The position numbers were made by a program, and so were the translations under genes. DNA of 64,000 nt from Gemella haemolysans ATCC 10379 (lineage in GTDB: Bacteria > Bacillota > Bacilli > Staphylococcales > Gemellaceae): NCBI RefSeq assembly GCF_000173915.1, contig NZ_ACDZ02000014.1:496001-560000 (forward strand), in the 5' to 3' direction. The notes beneath the pieces were generated by a model that worked only from the letters and a program-made list of their open reading frames with translations, did no database searches and was not told the origin of the DNA. Positions 1 to 10,208 of this stretch are shown here, piece after piece (the first letter of the stretch is position 1; every line of letters starts with the position of its first letter).

Positions 1-21
1 ATTCTTTTTTAGGAGAAATAA

Positions 22-984
22 ATGAACGATAAAAAAATAGTATTTATGGGAACTCCAAAGTTTGCTGTTCCTGTATTAGAAATGTTAATAGAAAATTACG
101 GTGTGGATTTAGTTATTACTCAGCCTGATAAAAAAGTTGGTAGAAAGAAAGTACTAACACCACCTCCAATAAAAGTTGTAGCTTTAGAGAAAAATATTAA
201 AGTACTACAACCCGAAAAAATATCAACAGATGAAGAGACTTATAATACATTAAAAGAGTTGAATCCGGATATTATTATTACCGCAGCATATGGTCAACTA
301 GTACCAGAAAAAATATTAGAGATTCCAGAGCATAAATGTATTAATGTTCATGGCTCATTACTACCAAAATTACGTGGTGGAGCACCTATCCAGTATTCAA
401 TTCTTGAAGATCACGGGAAAACTGGGATAACAATTATGTATATGGTTAAAAAACTGGATGCTGGAGATATGATTTCAAAAGTAGAGGTTGATATTCTAGA
501 TAGTGATAACTACGAAACTCTACATGATAAACTGTCAATCGCAGGGCGTGATCTATTAAATGAAACTCTTCCAAAAATATTTAGTGGAGATATTAGCCCA
601 GAAAAACAAGATGACGAAGAAGCAACATTTGCTCGCAATATCTTAAGAGAAGATGAGAAGATTGACTGGAATACATCAGCTAGAGATGTATTTAACAAAG
701 TTCGTGCATTAGATCCAACTCCTGGAGCATTTACTTATTTAGAAGGTAATGTGCTAAAAATTTGGTCAACTGAAGAAGTTAAACAAGACTTTGAATCTAA
801 TTTTGACAAAGTTGGAACTATTATTAAACAAGATAAGAAAAGTATCTATATTCTATGTGGTAAAAATACAGTGTTAAAAGTCAATGAACTTCAAGTTTCA
901 GGTAAAAAACGTATGCCAGTAGTTAATTTCTTATCAAATAAAAAAGACTATGTGGGTACTGTATTAGGTGAAGAAAATGAGTAA
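22..984 (+). CDS. fmt: Methionyl-tRNA formyltransferase
   Basis: Formylates the amino group of Met-tRNA(fMet) using 10-formyltetrahydrofolate, making the bacterial initiator tRNA. The 320-residue length is normal. The N-terminal formyltransferase fold carries the catalytic triad seen in the family: N108 and H110 in the NVHGSLLPKLRGG motif and D146 in KKLDAGD. The C-terminal tRNA-binding domain follows from about residue 205. An AGGAGA ribosome site lies 7 bases before the ATG. It overlaps rsmB by 8 bases and heads the fmt-rsmB-rlmN-prpC-prkC operon. In bacilli priA and def usually precede fmt; here priA lies 42 kb away, and what precedes fmt is outside the window. Confidence 0.97.
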   Translation: MNDKKIVFMGTPKFAVPVLEMLIENYGVDLVITQPDKKVGRKKVLTPPPIKVVALEKNIKVLQPEKISTDEETYNTLKELNPDIIITAAYGQLVPEKILEIPEHKCINVHGSLLPKLRGGAPIQYSILEDHGKTGITIMYMVKKLDAGDMISKVEVDILDSDNYETLHDKLSIAGRDLLNETLPKIFSGDISPEKQDDEEATFARNILREDEKIDWNTSARDVFNKVRALDPTPGAFTYLEGNVLKIWSTEEVKQDFESNFDKVGTIIKQDKKSIYILCGKNTVLKVNELQVSGKKRMPVVNFLSNKKDYVGTVLGEENE

Positions 985-2302
985 TATTAATGCTCGACAT
1001 ATTGCTTACGAGGTTTTATATACAATTATCCAAGAAGATGGCTATAGTAATATTACTTTAAATAAATATTTTAATCAGTATAAGGTTGAAGAACAAGATA
1101 AGAGATTTATTAGTGAAGTAGTATATGGTTCAATAAAAAATAAATTGTATTTAGAACACATTCTCAAATCTTATTCTAAAGGTAGAGTAAAACCTAAAGT
1201 TAAAGTTATTTTATTAATGAGTATTTATCAATTGCTTTATATGGATAAGACACCAAATTTTGCAGTTATTGATGAAGCTGTAAAATTAGGTAAAAAAATT
1301 GCAGGAAATATCACAGGAAAATTTGTAAATGGTATTTTAAGAAATATTGAGCGAAATGCTAGCAATTTAGATCTTAAATATAAAAATGCTACTGAAAAGT
1401 TCTGTATAGAAAATAGTTGCCCTAGTGAATTATATAATATACTTAAAATACAATATGGAGTTGAAAAAGCTCAGAAAATAGTTATATCTTTTAATGAAAA
1501 GAGCAAAAATAGTATTAGATATAATCCATTAAAAATTACTAAAAAAGATTTAATAGAAAAATTAGGGTCTGCTGTTAGTGAGAGTGAAATCTGTGAAGAC
1601 AGCCTAGTTTTAAATAAATTAAACTTAGATAGTAGTTTATTTACAAAAGGATACTATATTGTCCAAGATGAGGCTAGTGCTCTAGTTGCATCGTCAATAG
1701 GCTTGCCAATAGATAAAAAATATAAAATATTAGATACTTGTGCTGCTCCGGGTGGTAAAAGTTTGCATATAGCTAGTAAGTATTTTAATTCTAGTTTAAT
1801 TTCATGTGATAAATATATACATAAGCTAAAATTAATTGAAGATAATAAAGAGAAGCTTGGAATTACCAATATTGAGGTTAAAGAACAAGATGCTACTCTA
1901 AACAATACTTCATTTAATAATAAGTTTGACATAGTAATCTGTGATGTGCCATGTTCAGGAATAGGGGTTATAAAAAATAAACCTGAAATTAAATATAAAA
2001 TCACAAATTCGTATGTTGAAGATATTGCTAAACTTCAATATGATGTTTTAGACAATAGCAAACACTATGTAAAACAAGAAGGAATTTTAATGTATTCAAC
2101 TTGTACGATTGATAAGAGAGAAAATATAAAAAATATAGAGAAGTTTTTAAAAGAGAACAAAGATTTTAGTTTAGAGAGTATTTCTCTAAAAAATAGTATT
2201 GTAAAAACGAGAGAAAATGGTGTATTAGAAATACTACCTGATGAATATAGTTGCGATGGATTTTTTATCGCAAAACTAAAAAAAATGGAGGAAAAATGTT
2301 AA
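977..2302 (+). CDS. rsmB: 16S rRNA (cytosine-967-C5) methyltransferase RsmB
   Basis: Methylates C967 of 16S rRNA with S-adenosylmethionine. An N-terminal NusB-like RNA-binding domain (about 1-130) is followed by the methyltransferase domain with the SAM loop [10 protein letters not shown] near residue 253. Two conserved cysteines are visible: C326 in DVPCSG and C376 in STCTID, the catalytic and release cysteines of m5C methyltransferases. I chose the ATG at 977, which overlaps the fmt stop and has GGTGAAG just upstream, over an in-frame GTG at 968. This gives 441 residues, normal for the family. Translation is probably coupled to fmt and to rlmN. Confidence 0.95.
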   Translation: MSNINARHIAYEVLYTIIQEDGYSNITLNKYFNQYKVEEQDKRFISEVVYGSIKNKLYLEHILKSYSKGRVKPKVKVILLMSIYQLLYMDKTPNFAVIDEAVKLGKKIAGNITGKFVNGILRNIERNASNLDLKYKNATEKFCIENSCPSELYNILKIQYGVEKAQKIVISFNEKSKNSIRYNPLKITKKDLIEKLGSAVSESEICEDSLVLNKLNLDSSLFTKGYYIVQDEASALVASSIGLPIDKKYKILDTCAAPGGKSLHIASKYFNSSLISCDKYIHKLKLIEDNKEKLGITNIEVKEQDATLNNTSFNNKFDIVICDVPCSGIGVIKNKPEIKYKITNSYVEDIAKLQYDVLDNSKHYVKQEGILMYSTCTIDKRENIKNIEKFLKENKDFSLESISLKNSIVKTRENGVLEILPDEYSCDGFFIAKLKKMEEKC

Positions 2303-3429
2303 TTTCAGATTTTAAAGGCTATAAAAAGTCTAGATGGTTAAAAGATTTCGATAAAATGTCTATATATTCTATAAGACTTGATCAATTAGAAGAATATATT
2401 GTAAGTATCGGTGAGAAAAAATTTAGAGCGAAACAAATCTTTGATTGGTTATATAAAAAGAGAATTACAGATTTTTCAGAAATGAAAAATGTACCTAAGT
2501 CTCTGCAAGAAAAACTTGCTGAAGAATTCGAGATAACAACTCTAAAAACAATTATTAAGCAAGAATCTGCTGATGGAACAATGAAATTCCTATTTGAGCT
2601 ACAAGATAAGTATACTATTGAGAGTGTTCTTATGAAAAATAAATACGGAAACTCATTATGTGTAACAACACAAGTAGGTTGTCGAATTGGATGTACGTTC
2701 TGTGCTTCTACACTTGGTGGTTTAAAACGAAACTTAGAAGCGGGAGAAATAGTATCACAAGTACTAAAAGTTCAACAAGAATTAGATAAAAAAGGTGAAC
2801 GTATTTCAAGTATTGTAATTATGGGTATTGGTGAACCGTTTGAAAACTACGATGAAATGATGGACTTCATTAGAATTGTAAATAGCGATGAGAGTTTTAA
2901 TATTGGTGCTCGTCATATTACTGTTTCAACTTCTGGTATTGTGCCGAAAATTTATGATTTTGCGAATGAAAAAGTTCAAATTAATTTTGCGGTATCATTA
3001 CACGCACCTACTAATGAATTACGTAGTAAAATCATGCCTGTAAACAGAGCCTATAATATTGATAAGCTTATGGAAGCATTGAAATATTACCAAGAAACTA
3101 CGAATCGTCGTATTACATTCGAATATGGTTTAATGGGTAAAGTAAATGACCAAAAAGAACATGCAGAGAAATTATCGGAAATTATAAAAGGCTTAAACTG
3201 CCACGTTAACTTAATTCCGATTAACTATGTACCTGAACGTAACTATGTTAGAACTAGTAAGAGTGATATTTTCGCTTTTGAAAAAGTTCTTAAGAAAAAT
3301 AAAGTTAATGTAACAATTAGAAGAACACAAGGTGACGATATTGATGCTGCTTGTGGTCAACTTCGTGCTAAAGAACGTAAGGAAGAGGTAAAAGGAGGAA
3401 TTCCAGATGCCACTAGTATATTCGTATAA
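2296..3429 (+). CDS. rlmN: 23S rRNA (A2503-C2)/tRNA (A37-C2) methyltransferase RlmN
   Basis: Radical-SAM enzyme that methylates C2 of A2503 in 23S rRNA. The [4Fe-4S] ligands are C129, C133 and C136 in GCRIGCTFC. The two mechanistic cysteines are present at C122 and C353 (ACGQLRA). The ATG at 2296 is preferred because GGAGG lies 4 bases before it and it overlaps the rsmB stop; an in-frame upstream extension to 2251 lacks such a site. The 377-residue length fits RlmN rather than Cfr. The 3-prime end overlaps the ribosome site and first codons of prpC. Confidence 0.95.
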   Translation: MLISDFKGYKKSRWLKDFDKMSIYSIRLDQLEEYIVSIGEKKFRAKQIFDWLYKKRITDFSEMKNVPKSLQEKLAEEFEITTLKTIIKQESADGTMKFLFELQDKYTIESVLMKNKYGNSLCVTTQVGCRIGCTFCASTLGGLKRNLEAGEIVSQVLKVQQELDKKGERISSIVIMGIGEPFENYDEMMDFIRIVNSDESFNIGARHITVSTSGIVPKIYDFANEKVQINFAVSLHAPTNELRSKIMPVNRAYNIDKLMEALKYYQETTNRRITFEYGLMGKVNDQKEHAEKLSEIIKGLNCHVNLIPINYVPERNYVRTSKSDIFAFEKVLKKNKVNVTIRRTQGDDIDAACGQLRAKERKEEVKGGIPDATSIFV

Positions 3430-4150
3430 TAGTAATAAGGGGAGAAAAGAAAAAAATGATGATGCCGTTAGTGTATCAAAAAATAAACAAGGTGCTGTAA
3501 TTGGCATTGTTTGTGATGGTGTTGGTAGTCACAGTAATGCAGCGTATTCTAGTAACTATATAGTATCAACATTAGAAAAAGAATGGCAAGATTTAACATT
3601 TGCTAATTTTAACAATATGAAAAATTGGTTATATGATAGAATTGAAAAACTAAATACAGAATTATATACTAAGTCTAAAGATAATCAAAAAAAGATGGGG
3701 ACAACAATAGTTACTGTTGCTATCTTTGACAATCAAGTTGTTGTATATAATATTGGGGATAGCAGTGCATATGCTCTTACAAAAGATAATGTAATGACTG
3801 TTGTTACAGTTGAAGATTCATTTGTTGGAGCATTAATTTCAGCAGGAGCAATTACTGAAGAAGAAGCTAAAAGTCATCCAGAAAAACATGTGTTAACACA
3901 AGCGTTGGCTACTAGAGATAATATTAATTTACACACTTTTATTGATGATCTAAATAATTATGATTATTTTCTATTATGTTCTGATGGATTAACTAATATG
4001 ATAGAAAAAGAAGAAATCCAAAATATAGTAAGAAATGATGAATTATCAATTGCTGTTAATAAACTAATTGATAAATGTGTTGAACGTGGGGGAGTAGACA
4101 ATATATCAGTAGCTATAATAAAAAATCTAGGGGGGGAAAACCATGATTAA
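3407..4150 (+). CDS. prpC: PP2C-family Ser/Thr protein phosphatase PrpC/Stp
   Basis: Cytoplasmic metal-dependent phosphatase expected to reverse phosphorylation by the adjacent PASTA kinase. PP2C motifs are seen in order: NDDAV (D18, D19), VCDGVGSH (D37-G38, more often ADGMGGH), the GTT and GDSSAY strands, LLCSDGL, and the terminal GGVDNIS. The 247-residue length is typical. AAAGGAGG precedes the ATG, and the gene overlaps rlmN by 23 bases and prkC by 8 bases. Its last codons contain an uninterrupted run of seven G (4130-4136) that also serves as the prkC ribosome site, unusual in so AT-rich a genome. Confidence 0.95.
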   Translation: MPLVYSYNSNKGRKEKNDDAVSVSKNKQGAVIGIVCDGVGSHSNAAYSSNYIVSTLEKEWQDLTFANFNNMKNWLYDRIEKLNTELYTKSKDNQKKMGTTIVTVAIFDNQVVVYNIGDSSAYALTKDNVMTVVTVEDSFVGALISAGAITEEEAKSHPEKHVLTQALATRDNINLHTFIDDLNNYDYFLLCSDGLTNMIEKEEIQNIVRNDELSIAVNKLIDKCVERGGVDNISVAIIKNLGGENHD

Positions 4151-6044
4151 TAAAATTATATGCAATAGATATAAGATTCTGGATCACTTAGGAACTGGAG
4201 GAATGGCTACAGTTTGGCTTGGATATGATACGATTTTAGATAGACAAGTAGCTATAAAAACATTTAAAATAGATGCAAATGATGAAGATGCTGTTAAAAG
4301 ATTTAATAGAGAAGCTAAAGCTGTAACGAGCTTATCTCATCCTAATATTGTTTCTATATATGACGTAGAAAATGAGGGAGAATTTTATTATCTTATTTTG
4401 GAATATGTTGAAGGTATGACCTTAAAAGATTATATGATTAAAAATCCACGTATTCCGATTGAAACAATAGTTCATATTGCTAAACAAATTGCTGCAGGAC
4501 TTAGTCATGCACATCAAAATGGGATTATACATAGAGATATAAAACCTCAAAATATTCTTATGAATGAAAATCTTACTTGTAAAATAACTGATTTTGGAAT
4601 TGCAAGAGCATATGGCGATACTACTCTTACTCAAACAAACCAAATGTTAGGAACAGTTTACTATTTATCTCCTGAACAAGCACGTGGTAATGTTGCAACA
4701 GCTCAGAGTGATATTTATTCATTAGGAATTTTAATTTTTGAAATGATTACTGGACAAATTCCATTCAAAGGTGAATCAGCAGTAGCAATTGCGTTAAAAC
4801 ATCTACAGGAAGAGCTTCCGGATATAGATAAATACAGAGAAAATGTTCCTCAAAGTGTAAAAAATATAGTTTTACAAGCAACTATGAAGAATCCTAATGA
4901 AAGATATATTAGCTCTAAAGAGTTATTCGAGGATTTAAGTACGGTTCTTAATCCAGAGCGTTTATATGAAAATAAATACACAGGTTTTAAAATACCTGCT
5001 GAACCAGCAAAAAATTATAATCAAACTCAGTATCTTGATAATAATAGTAATGTCAATCAATACGGGTATAATGATTATAACAATGAAGATGATTATTATG
5101 ATTATGAAGAAGATAATAGACAAAATAATAGACGTTACCATCAAGTCAATAATCAAAAAAATAATTATAATAATGTAAGTAATCGTGATGAAAAGGAAGA
5201 AACATCTAAAGCAAAGCATATTTTTCTTGCATTACTAGCTATTGTTACTATTGTAGTAGGTACATTTTTCATTTATAATTACGTTATTGGTTCTAATAGT
5301 GTTTCTGCTCCTGATGTTCGAAATAAAACTTTAGAAGAAGCTAAAGTTACTATTGTTAAAGCAGGACTTGAGGTTGGAGATATTACTGAAGTGGCTAGCG
5401 ATGATGTAAAAGAAAATATAGTAATTGACAGTGATCCAAAAGCTGGTAAAAAGATTAAAAAAGGTTCTAAAGTTGATTTAAGAGTCTCTTCAGGTAAAAA
5501 TACAGTAGATATGCCATATTTTGTAGGTATGGATGAAGAAACTGTTAAGAAAAATGCTTCTAAATTAGGTTTTAAAAATATAACAGTAGAAAAAGTAGAA
5601 AGTAATTCTTATGAATCTGGAAAAGTTGTATCTCAAAACATTAGAGCAGGTATGGAAATAATACCTGAAGAAAAAGAATTAATAATACAGGTTTCTACAG
5701 GTAAAAAGAAGGTTAGTATGCCTAATCTAGTTGGAGAAAACAGTACAACTGTAGAAAGTACGATTGCATCATACGGATTTAGGAATGTTACTTATAGAGA
5801 AGAATACTCTGACAAAGAAGTTGGAACTGTTATCTCACAAAGTATTAAAACTGGATCAAATATAGTACCAAGTGATGAATCTTTAGAGATAGTAATTTCT
5901 AAAGGAAAAGAGAGAAACTCTTTTCGTGAAGAATCAAGCGATGATTCGAGTGTGAATTCTAGATCGAATGATGATAAAACTACTAGAAATAATACAACAA
6001 AAAATAGTTCTACTAGTAACAATAGAAATAACAACAGTAACTAA
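4143..6044 (+). CDS. prkC: PASTA-domain Ser/Thr protein kinase PrkC/Stk1
   Basis: Membrane kinase that senses cell-wall muropeptides or lipid II and phosphorylates division, wall and translation proteins. The Hanks-type kinase domain (about 10-270) has the glycine loop LGTGGM, K39, HRDIKPQN (D132) and DFG (D150). One membrane segment lies near 359-382. Three PASTA repeats (about 389-455, 456-525, 526-595) form the outer part. Two regions look unusual: an Asn/Tyr/Asp-rich linker (about 290-345) before the membrane segment and a Ser/Asn/Thr-rich tail (about 595-633) after the last PASTA. Bacilli usually have rsgA and rpe next; here a terminator and uvrC follow instead. Confidence 0.96.
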   Translation: MINKIICNRYKILDHLGTGGMATVWLGYDTILDRQVAIKTFKIDANDEDAVKRFNREAKAVTSLSHPNIVSIYDVENEGEFYYLILEYVEGMTLKDYMIKNPRIPIETIVHIAKQIAAGLSHAHQNGIIHRDIKPQNILMNENLTCKITDFGIARAYGDTTLTQTNQMLGTVYYLSPEQARGNVATAQSDIYSLGILIFEMITGQIPFKGESAVAIALKHLQEELPDIDKYRENVPQSVKNIVLQATMKNPNERYISSKELFEDLSTVLNPERLYENKYTGFKIPAEPAKNYNQTQYLDNNSNVNQYGYNDYNNEDDYYDYEEDNRQNNRRYHQVNNQKNNYNNVSNRDEKEETSKAKHIFLALLAIVTIVVGTFFIYNYVIGSNSVSAPDVRNKTLEEAKVTIVKAGLEVGDITEVASDDVKENIVIDSDPKAGKKIKKGSKVDLRVSSGKNTVDMPYFVGMDEETVKKNASKLGFKNITVEKVESNSYESGKVVSQNIRAGMEIIPEEKELIIQVSTGKKKVSMPNLVGENSTTVESTIASYGFRNVTYREEYSDKEVGTVISQSIKTGSNIVPSDESLEIVISKGKERNSFREESSDDSSVNSRSNDDKTTRNNTTKNSSTSNNRNNNSN

Positions 6045-6055
6045 TTAGTGAATAT

Positions 6056-6096
6056 AAAAGCACAGGGGAGATATTTATTTCATCTGTGCTTTTTCG
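6056..6096 (+). terminator. Rho-independent terminator after prkC
   Basis: Stem AAAGCACAG (from 6057) pairs with CTGTGCTTT (6084-6092) and ends in a T run. It closes the fmt-to-prkC operon. Confidence 0.85.
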
Positions 6097-6129
6097 CAAA
6101 AGTTATAAATTTATTATATGGTGATTAAT

Positions 6130-7878
6130 ATGAATTTAACATTACAAAAAAAACTAGAATTACTTCCAGATAATCCCGGATGTTATTTATATAAAGATAA
6201 TATTGGTGAGATTATTTATGTAGGTAAAGCAAAAAATCTTAAAAATAGAGTAAAAAGTTATTTTACAGGTACTCATAATAAAAAAACTCAGACTTTAGTA
6301 TCCAAAATAGAAGATCTCGAATATATAATAGTTAACTCTGAAAAAGAGGCATTATTATTAGAAAATAATTTAATAAAAAAATATCGCCCATATTTTAATA
6401 TCCGTTTAAAAGATGATAAAAGCTATCCATACTTAATGATAACTAAAGAAGAACATCCTAGATTACTAATGACTAGAAAATATAAGAAGAATAATAAAAA
6501 TATATATTTTGGACCGTATGTTGATATAAAATCAGCTACAGAAGTTAAGAAAATACTAGATAAAATATATCCATTACGAAAATGTAATCCAGTCGAGAAA
6601 AGACCTTGTATGTATTATCAAATTGGTGAGTGTATAGGTCCTTGTGCTAAAAAAATTACTGCAGATGATTATAAGTCTCAAATTTCTAAAATTAAATCGT
6701 TCTTAACTGGAAATACAAAAGAAATTTTAACTGATTTGCAAAGTAAATTGCAAGAACACATTAAAAATTTAGAGTTTGAAGCAGCTGGACAAATTCATAA
6801 TTATATTAAATCAATAGAAGTTTCGGTTCAAAATCAAGTTGTTGCAGATAGTACTAATGTAGATAGAGATTATATTGGCTTTACTTTTAATAATGATTAT
6901 ATATGTATCCAAATATTTTTATCTAGATTAGGAAATATTATAGAACGTAAGGTAGAATACTTTAATTTATATGATACACCTGAAGAGATTTTATATTCTT
7001 ATTTATTACAATATTACGCTCTAAACAAACTTCCGAAAGAAATATATATTGATGAAGTTGATGATAATCTACTTTCTGATGTAGTAGATTGTAAAGTTAT
7101 AATTCCAAAAAGAGGTAATCATAGAAAAATACTCGATACAGTTAAAGAAAATGCAACTTATTACTTAAACAATAATCTTGCTATTGAAGAACTTAAGGAA
7201 AGAAAATTACAAGTTACACTTAATAATATTGCTGAAAAGTTAGGTGTAAATTCTATCAATAGCATTGATGCTTTTGACAACTCTAATATAATGGGAGTAG
7301 ATGCAGTTTCTGTAAAAGTAAATTTCACCAATGGGAAAAAGAATACTTACAATTATAGAAAATTCAAAATTGATGAATCTATGGGAATTAATGATGTTCA
7401 AACAATGAAAGAAGTACTTTATAGGAATTATAAAGATAGGAAGACTAATACGGAATTATTAATAGTGGATGGTGGAAAAAATCATCTTAATGTAGCCATT
7501 GATGTTGTTCATAATACTCTTGATTTAAAACAAATTAAGATTATTGGATTAGCAAAAAATGATAAACATATTACTGAGTACATTATAACTGATGATTATG
7601 AGATTATAGAATTTCCTAAGACATCAGCAGAATATTTATTCTTAAAACAAATACAAGATGAAGTTCACAGATTCGCTATAACTTATCATAGGGCGACAAA
7701 GAATAAAAATATGTATAAATCTAGCCTTGATGATATACAAGGAATTGGAAAAGTTAGAAAGAATTTATTACTTAAATCATTTTCTTCATTAGAAGAAATT
7801 AAGAATGCACCAGATGAGAAACTCTTAAAACTAGGCATTCCTAAAGATGTAATAAAAAATTTAAAGAAAAGATTATAA
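6130..7878 (+). CDS. uvrC: Excinuclease ABC subunit C
   Basis: Nucleotide-excision-repair nuclease that makes the 3-prime and 5-prime incisions around a UvrB-bound lesion. The N-terminal GIY-YIG domain (NPGCYLYKD, IIYVGKAKNLKNR) is followed by a cysteine cluster, a UvrB-interacting UVR motif, an RNase H-like endonuclease domain (SIDAFDNSN, LLIVDGGKNHL) and a C-terminal helix-hairpin-helix (IQGIGKVRK). I chose the ATG at 6130 because TGGTGA lies about 5 bases upstream; an ATG at 6118 is in frame but has no ribosome site. The 582-residue length is normal. It is monocistronic between two terminators. uvrA and uvrB are not in the window. Confidence 0.96.
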   Translation: MNLTLQKKLELLPDNPGCYLYKDNIGEIIYVGKAKNLKNRVKSYFTGTHNKKTQTLVSKIEDLEYIIVNSEKEALLLENNLIKKYRPYFNIRLKDDKSYPYLMITKEEHPRLLMTRKYKKNNKNIYFGPYVDIKSATEVKKILDKIYPLRKCNPVEKRPCMYYQIGECIGPCAKKITADDYKSQISKIKSFLTGNTKEILTDLQSKLQEHIKNLEFEAAGQIHNYIKSIEVSVQNQVVADSTNVDRDYIGFTFNNDYICIQIFLSRLGNIIERKVEYFNLYDTPEEILYSYLLQYYALNKLPKEIYIDEVDDNLLSDVVDCKVIIPKRGNHRKILDTVKENATYYLNNNLAIEELKERKLQVTLNNIAEKLGVNSINSIDAFDNSNIMGVDAVSVKVNFTNGKKNTYNYRKFKIDESMGINDVQTMKEVLYRNYKDRKTNTELLIVDGGKNHLNVAIDVVHNTLDLKQIKIIGLAKNDKHITEYIITDDYEIIEFPKTSAEYLFLKQIQDEVHRFAITYHRATKNKNMYKSSLDDIQGIGKVRKNLLLKSFSSLEEIKNAPDEKLLKLGIPKDVIKNLKKRL

Positions 7879-7880
7879 TT

Positions 7881-7936
7881 AATTAAGTTATCCATATTTT
7901 AATCAGATAAAATATACGGATAACTTAATTTTTTTG
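7881..7936 (+). terminator. Rho-independent terminator after uvrC
   Basis: A 13-bp perfect stem, AATTAAGTTATCC (7881-7893) with its complement at 7918-7930, is followed by a run of T. Confidence 0.85.
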
Positions 7937-7966
7937 AATTATTCTATAGTAATATTCTTAAAAGTA

Positions 7967-7975
7967 TGGTATAAT
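7967..7975 (+). promoter_or_regulatory. Extended -10 promoter for the FAA-hydrolase/recA unit
   Basis: TGG followed by TATAAT (7970-7975) forms an extended -10. No convincing -35 hexamer is seen 17 bases upstream. No LexA-box-like dyad (CGAAC n4 GTTCG) was noticed here. Confidence 0.6.
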
Positions 7976-8010
7976 AACGTAAAGAAATTATAAATGTCGA
8001 GGAGGCAACT

Positions 8011-8925
8011 ATGAAATTTTTATCATTCAGTTATAACGATAATGAATTATATGGAGTAAAAGTAAAACGTGAAGAAAGTGCATGGGACTTAATTAAAGTA
8101 CTTGAAGATTTTGATAATAATGAAACTATTCCTCAATCGTTAAGAGAAGCAATTGAAATATATGGTGTTTCATTTATAGAAAAAGTTAGAAGAGTGCTAA
8201 AATTAGTTGAAGAAAGTAGTAATGCTAATAACTATAAAGTACCATTTGATAAAATAATTTGGCGTTCGCCAATTACAAGAACACCAAAAAACATTCTTTG
8301 TGTTGGGCATAACTATGAAGCTCATGTTAATGAACTTGGTGATGAGTTGGCAAAAACTCCTAAAGATGTTCTTATCTTTACGAAAGCTACAACAGCTTTA
8401 GCTGGAAATAATGAAGTAGTGCCATCTCATAAAGATATTACAGATAGTTTAGATTTTGGAGGAGAACTAGCTGTAGTAATAGCAAAACCAGGGAAAAACA
8501 TACTAAAACCTCTAGTTTTAGATTATATTTTCGGATACACAATTATGAATGATATAACAGCTACAGACTTACAATACAAACATGGACAATTTTTCTTAGG
8601 AAAATCATTAGAAAAATCAGCACCAGTTGGACCTTACCTTGTTACTAAAGATGAAGTTAGTTCACCTGAATCTATGAGTATTGTTACGAAAGTAAATGGA
8701 GAAATTAAACAAAATGCTATGACATCTGAGATGCTATTTAGAATTGATGATGTTCTTGCTGAAATTAGTAAAGTAGTTCCTTTAGAAGCTGGGGATATTA
8801 TTGCTACTGGAACACCTGCAGGAGTAGGTTCTGCTCAAAATCCACCAAAATTTTTAAAACCTGGGGATGAAATAAAAATTACAGTTGAAGGAATTGGTAC
8901 ATTAACTACTGTTATTGGAGACTAA
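8011..8925 (+). CDS. Fumarylacetoacetate hydrolase (FAH) family protein
   Basis: Member of the FAH family, which includes fumarylpyruvate hydrolases and oxaloacetate decarboxylases; the substrate cannot be read from sequence. Family hallmarks are visible: the [11 protein letters not shown] motif, the metal-binding [10 protein letters not shown] stretch, the NDITATDLQ region and the C-terminal ATGTPAGVG loop. Residues 1-75 form a short N-terminal domain. The 304-residue length matches the family. A GAGGAGG ribosome site precedes the ATG. recA begins 16 bases after the stop, so the two are probably cotranscribed, an unusual partner for recA, which often follows cinA in Firmicutes. Confidence 0.88.
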   Translation: MKFLSFSYNDNELYGVKVKREESAWDLIKVLEDFDNNETIPQSLREAIEIYGVSFIEKVRRVLKLVEESSNANNYKVPFDKIIWRSPITRTPKNILCVGHNYEAHVNELGDELAKTPKDVLIFTKATTALAGNNEVVPSHKDITDSLDFGGELAVVIAKPGKNILKPLVLDYIFGYTIMNDITATDLQYKHGQFFLGKSLEKSAPVGPYLVTKDEVSSPESMSIVTKVNGEIKQNAMTSEMLFRIDDVLAEISKVVPLEAGDIIATGTPAGVGSAQNPPKFLKPGDEIKITVEGIGTLTTVIGD

Positions 8926-8941
8926 AAAGAAAGGAAAAACA

Positions 8942-10081
8942 ATGGCAAAGAAATCAAAAGACAAACAAGTTACACATATTGAAAAAGACGATTTAAAAGC
9001 ACGTCAAGCCGCGATTAATGAAGCTATTAAAGTTATAGAAAAAGAATACGGTAAGGGTGCTATTATGGATATTTCATCAGAAAATCCAATTAAAGTAGAG
9101 GCAGTATCTTCAGGATCATTAGCAATTGATTCAGCACTAGGAATAGGCGGATATCCAAAAGGACGTATTGTTGAAGTATATGGTCCAGAGTCATCAGGTA
9201 AAACAACAATTGCACTTCATGCAATTGCAGAGGTACAAAAAACAGGAGGAATTGCAGCATTCATAGATGCAGAAAATGCCTTAGACATTGAATATGCTAA
9301 AGCATTGGGGGTTGACTTTACTCCTGGTAAATTCTTCTTATCACAACCTGACAGTGGTGAACAAGCACTTGATATCGCTGAAAAACTTATTTTATCTGGT
9401 GCAATTGATATTATTGTAATTGACTCAGTAGCTGCATTAGTACCAAAAGCTGAAATTGATGGAGTAATGGGAGCTAACCATATTGGTTTACAGGCTAGAC
9501 TTATGTCACAAGCTCTTCGTAAATTAACTGGTCAAATAAATAAAGCTAATACTATTGCACTATTTATTAACCAACTTCGTGAAAAAGTTGGAGTTATGTT
9601 TGGTAGTCCTGAAGTTACAACAGGTGGACGTGCATTAAAATTCTACTCAACTGTACGTATCGATGTACGTAAAGGGGAAGCAATTAAAGGTGCTGATAGT
9701 GAAATTTTAGGTAATAGAACTAAGATAAAAATTGTAAAAAACAAAGTAGCTCCACCATTCAAAGTTGCTGAAGTGGATATTATGTTCGGTGAAGGAATCT
9801 CAAAAATCGGAGAAACTCTTGATTTTGCAGTTGACTTAGATATTATTAACAAATCTGGATCATGGTTCTCATATAATGGAGAACGATTAGGTCAAGGACG
9901 TGAAAATGTTAAAAAAGTATTCGAAGAAAATGAAGAACTATATAATGAAATTTACGGCCTAGTAAGGGATGAAATTATGAGTAAAACTGGGAAAAAGAAT
10001 AACTCAGTAGATGAAGAAGAATCAAATGATAATATTGATGAACTTGATTTAGGGATAGAAACTTTAGGTGAGGTTGAATAG
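8942..10081 (+). CDS. recA: Recombinase RecA
   Basis: DNA strand-exchange protein and coprotease for LexA/CI-type repressor self-cleavage. Walker [10 protein letters not shown] begins near residue 81. The Walker B region [12 protein letters not shown], the L1/L2 loops ([27 protein letters not shown]) and the acidic C-terminal tail are all present. There is no intein. I chose the ATG at 8942 (MAKKSKDK) behind AAAGGAAAA; an in-frame start at 8915 would overlap the upstream gene without a good ribosome site. The length is 379 residues. It may act on the S24 repressor at 57.9 kb (inference). Confidence 0.97.
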   Translation: MAKKSKDKQVTHIEKDDLKARQAAINEAIKVIEKEYGKGAIMDISSENPIKVEAVSSGSLAIDSALGIGGYPKGRIVEVYGPESSGKTTIALHAIAEVQKTGGIAAFIDAENALDIEYAKALGVDFTPGKFFLSQPDSGEQALDIAEKLILSGAIDIIVIDSVAALVPKAEIDGVMGANHIGLQARLMSQALRKLTGQINKANTIALFINQLREKVGVMFGSPEVTTGGRALKFYSTVRIDVRKGEAIKGADSEILGNRTKIKIVKNKVAPPFKVAEVDIMFGEGISKIGETLDFAVDLDIINKSGSWFSYNGERLGQGRENVKKVFEENEELYNEIYGLVRDEIMSKTGKKNNSVDEEESNDNIDELDLGIETLGEVE

Positions 10082-10087
10082 TAATAT

Positions 10088-10180
10088 ATGAATAAAAAAT
10101 TATTTAAAATTGTATTATGGTTAATGATTTTTATTATATTAGCTAGTGGATTTATTTCAGCTATAGCAATATTCTTATAA
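10088..10180 (+). CDS. Putative 30-residue single-pass membrane peptide
   Basis: A short frame starting 6 bases after recA reads MNKKLFKIVLWLMIFIIL and continues as one hydrophobic helix, with lysines at the N-terminus (inside-positive). It resembles the small DUF4044-like membrane proteins of Firmicutes in size and layout, but I cannot confirm family membership. The ribosome site is weak (AGGT inside the recA end, about 12 bases away). It may be translated by coupling to recA. It could also be chance. Confidence 0.4.
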   Translation: MNKKLFKIVLWLMIFIILASGFISAIAIFL

Positions 10181-10208
10181 TCTAGATACATAGTAAATAA
10201 AAATAAAA

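Noticed and set aside
4962-5219. Minus- and plus-strand frames inside the prkC linker region
   Set aside because: They arise from the AT-rich low-complexity coding sequence of the PrkC linker; they have no ribosome sites and their products are Ile-rich nonsense.
8900-10081. SOS box or intein in the recA region
   Set aside because: No convincing LexA-type dyad was seen upstream, and the RecA frame is uninterrupted at normal length.
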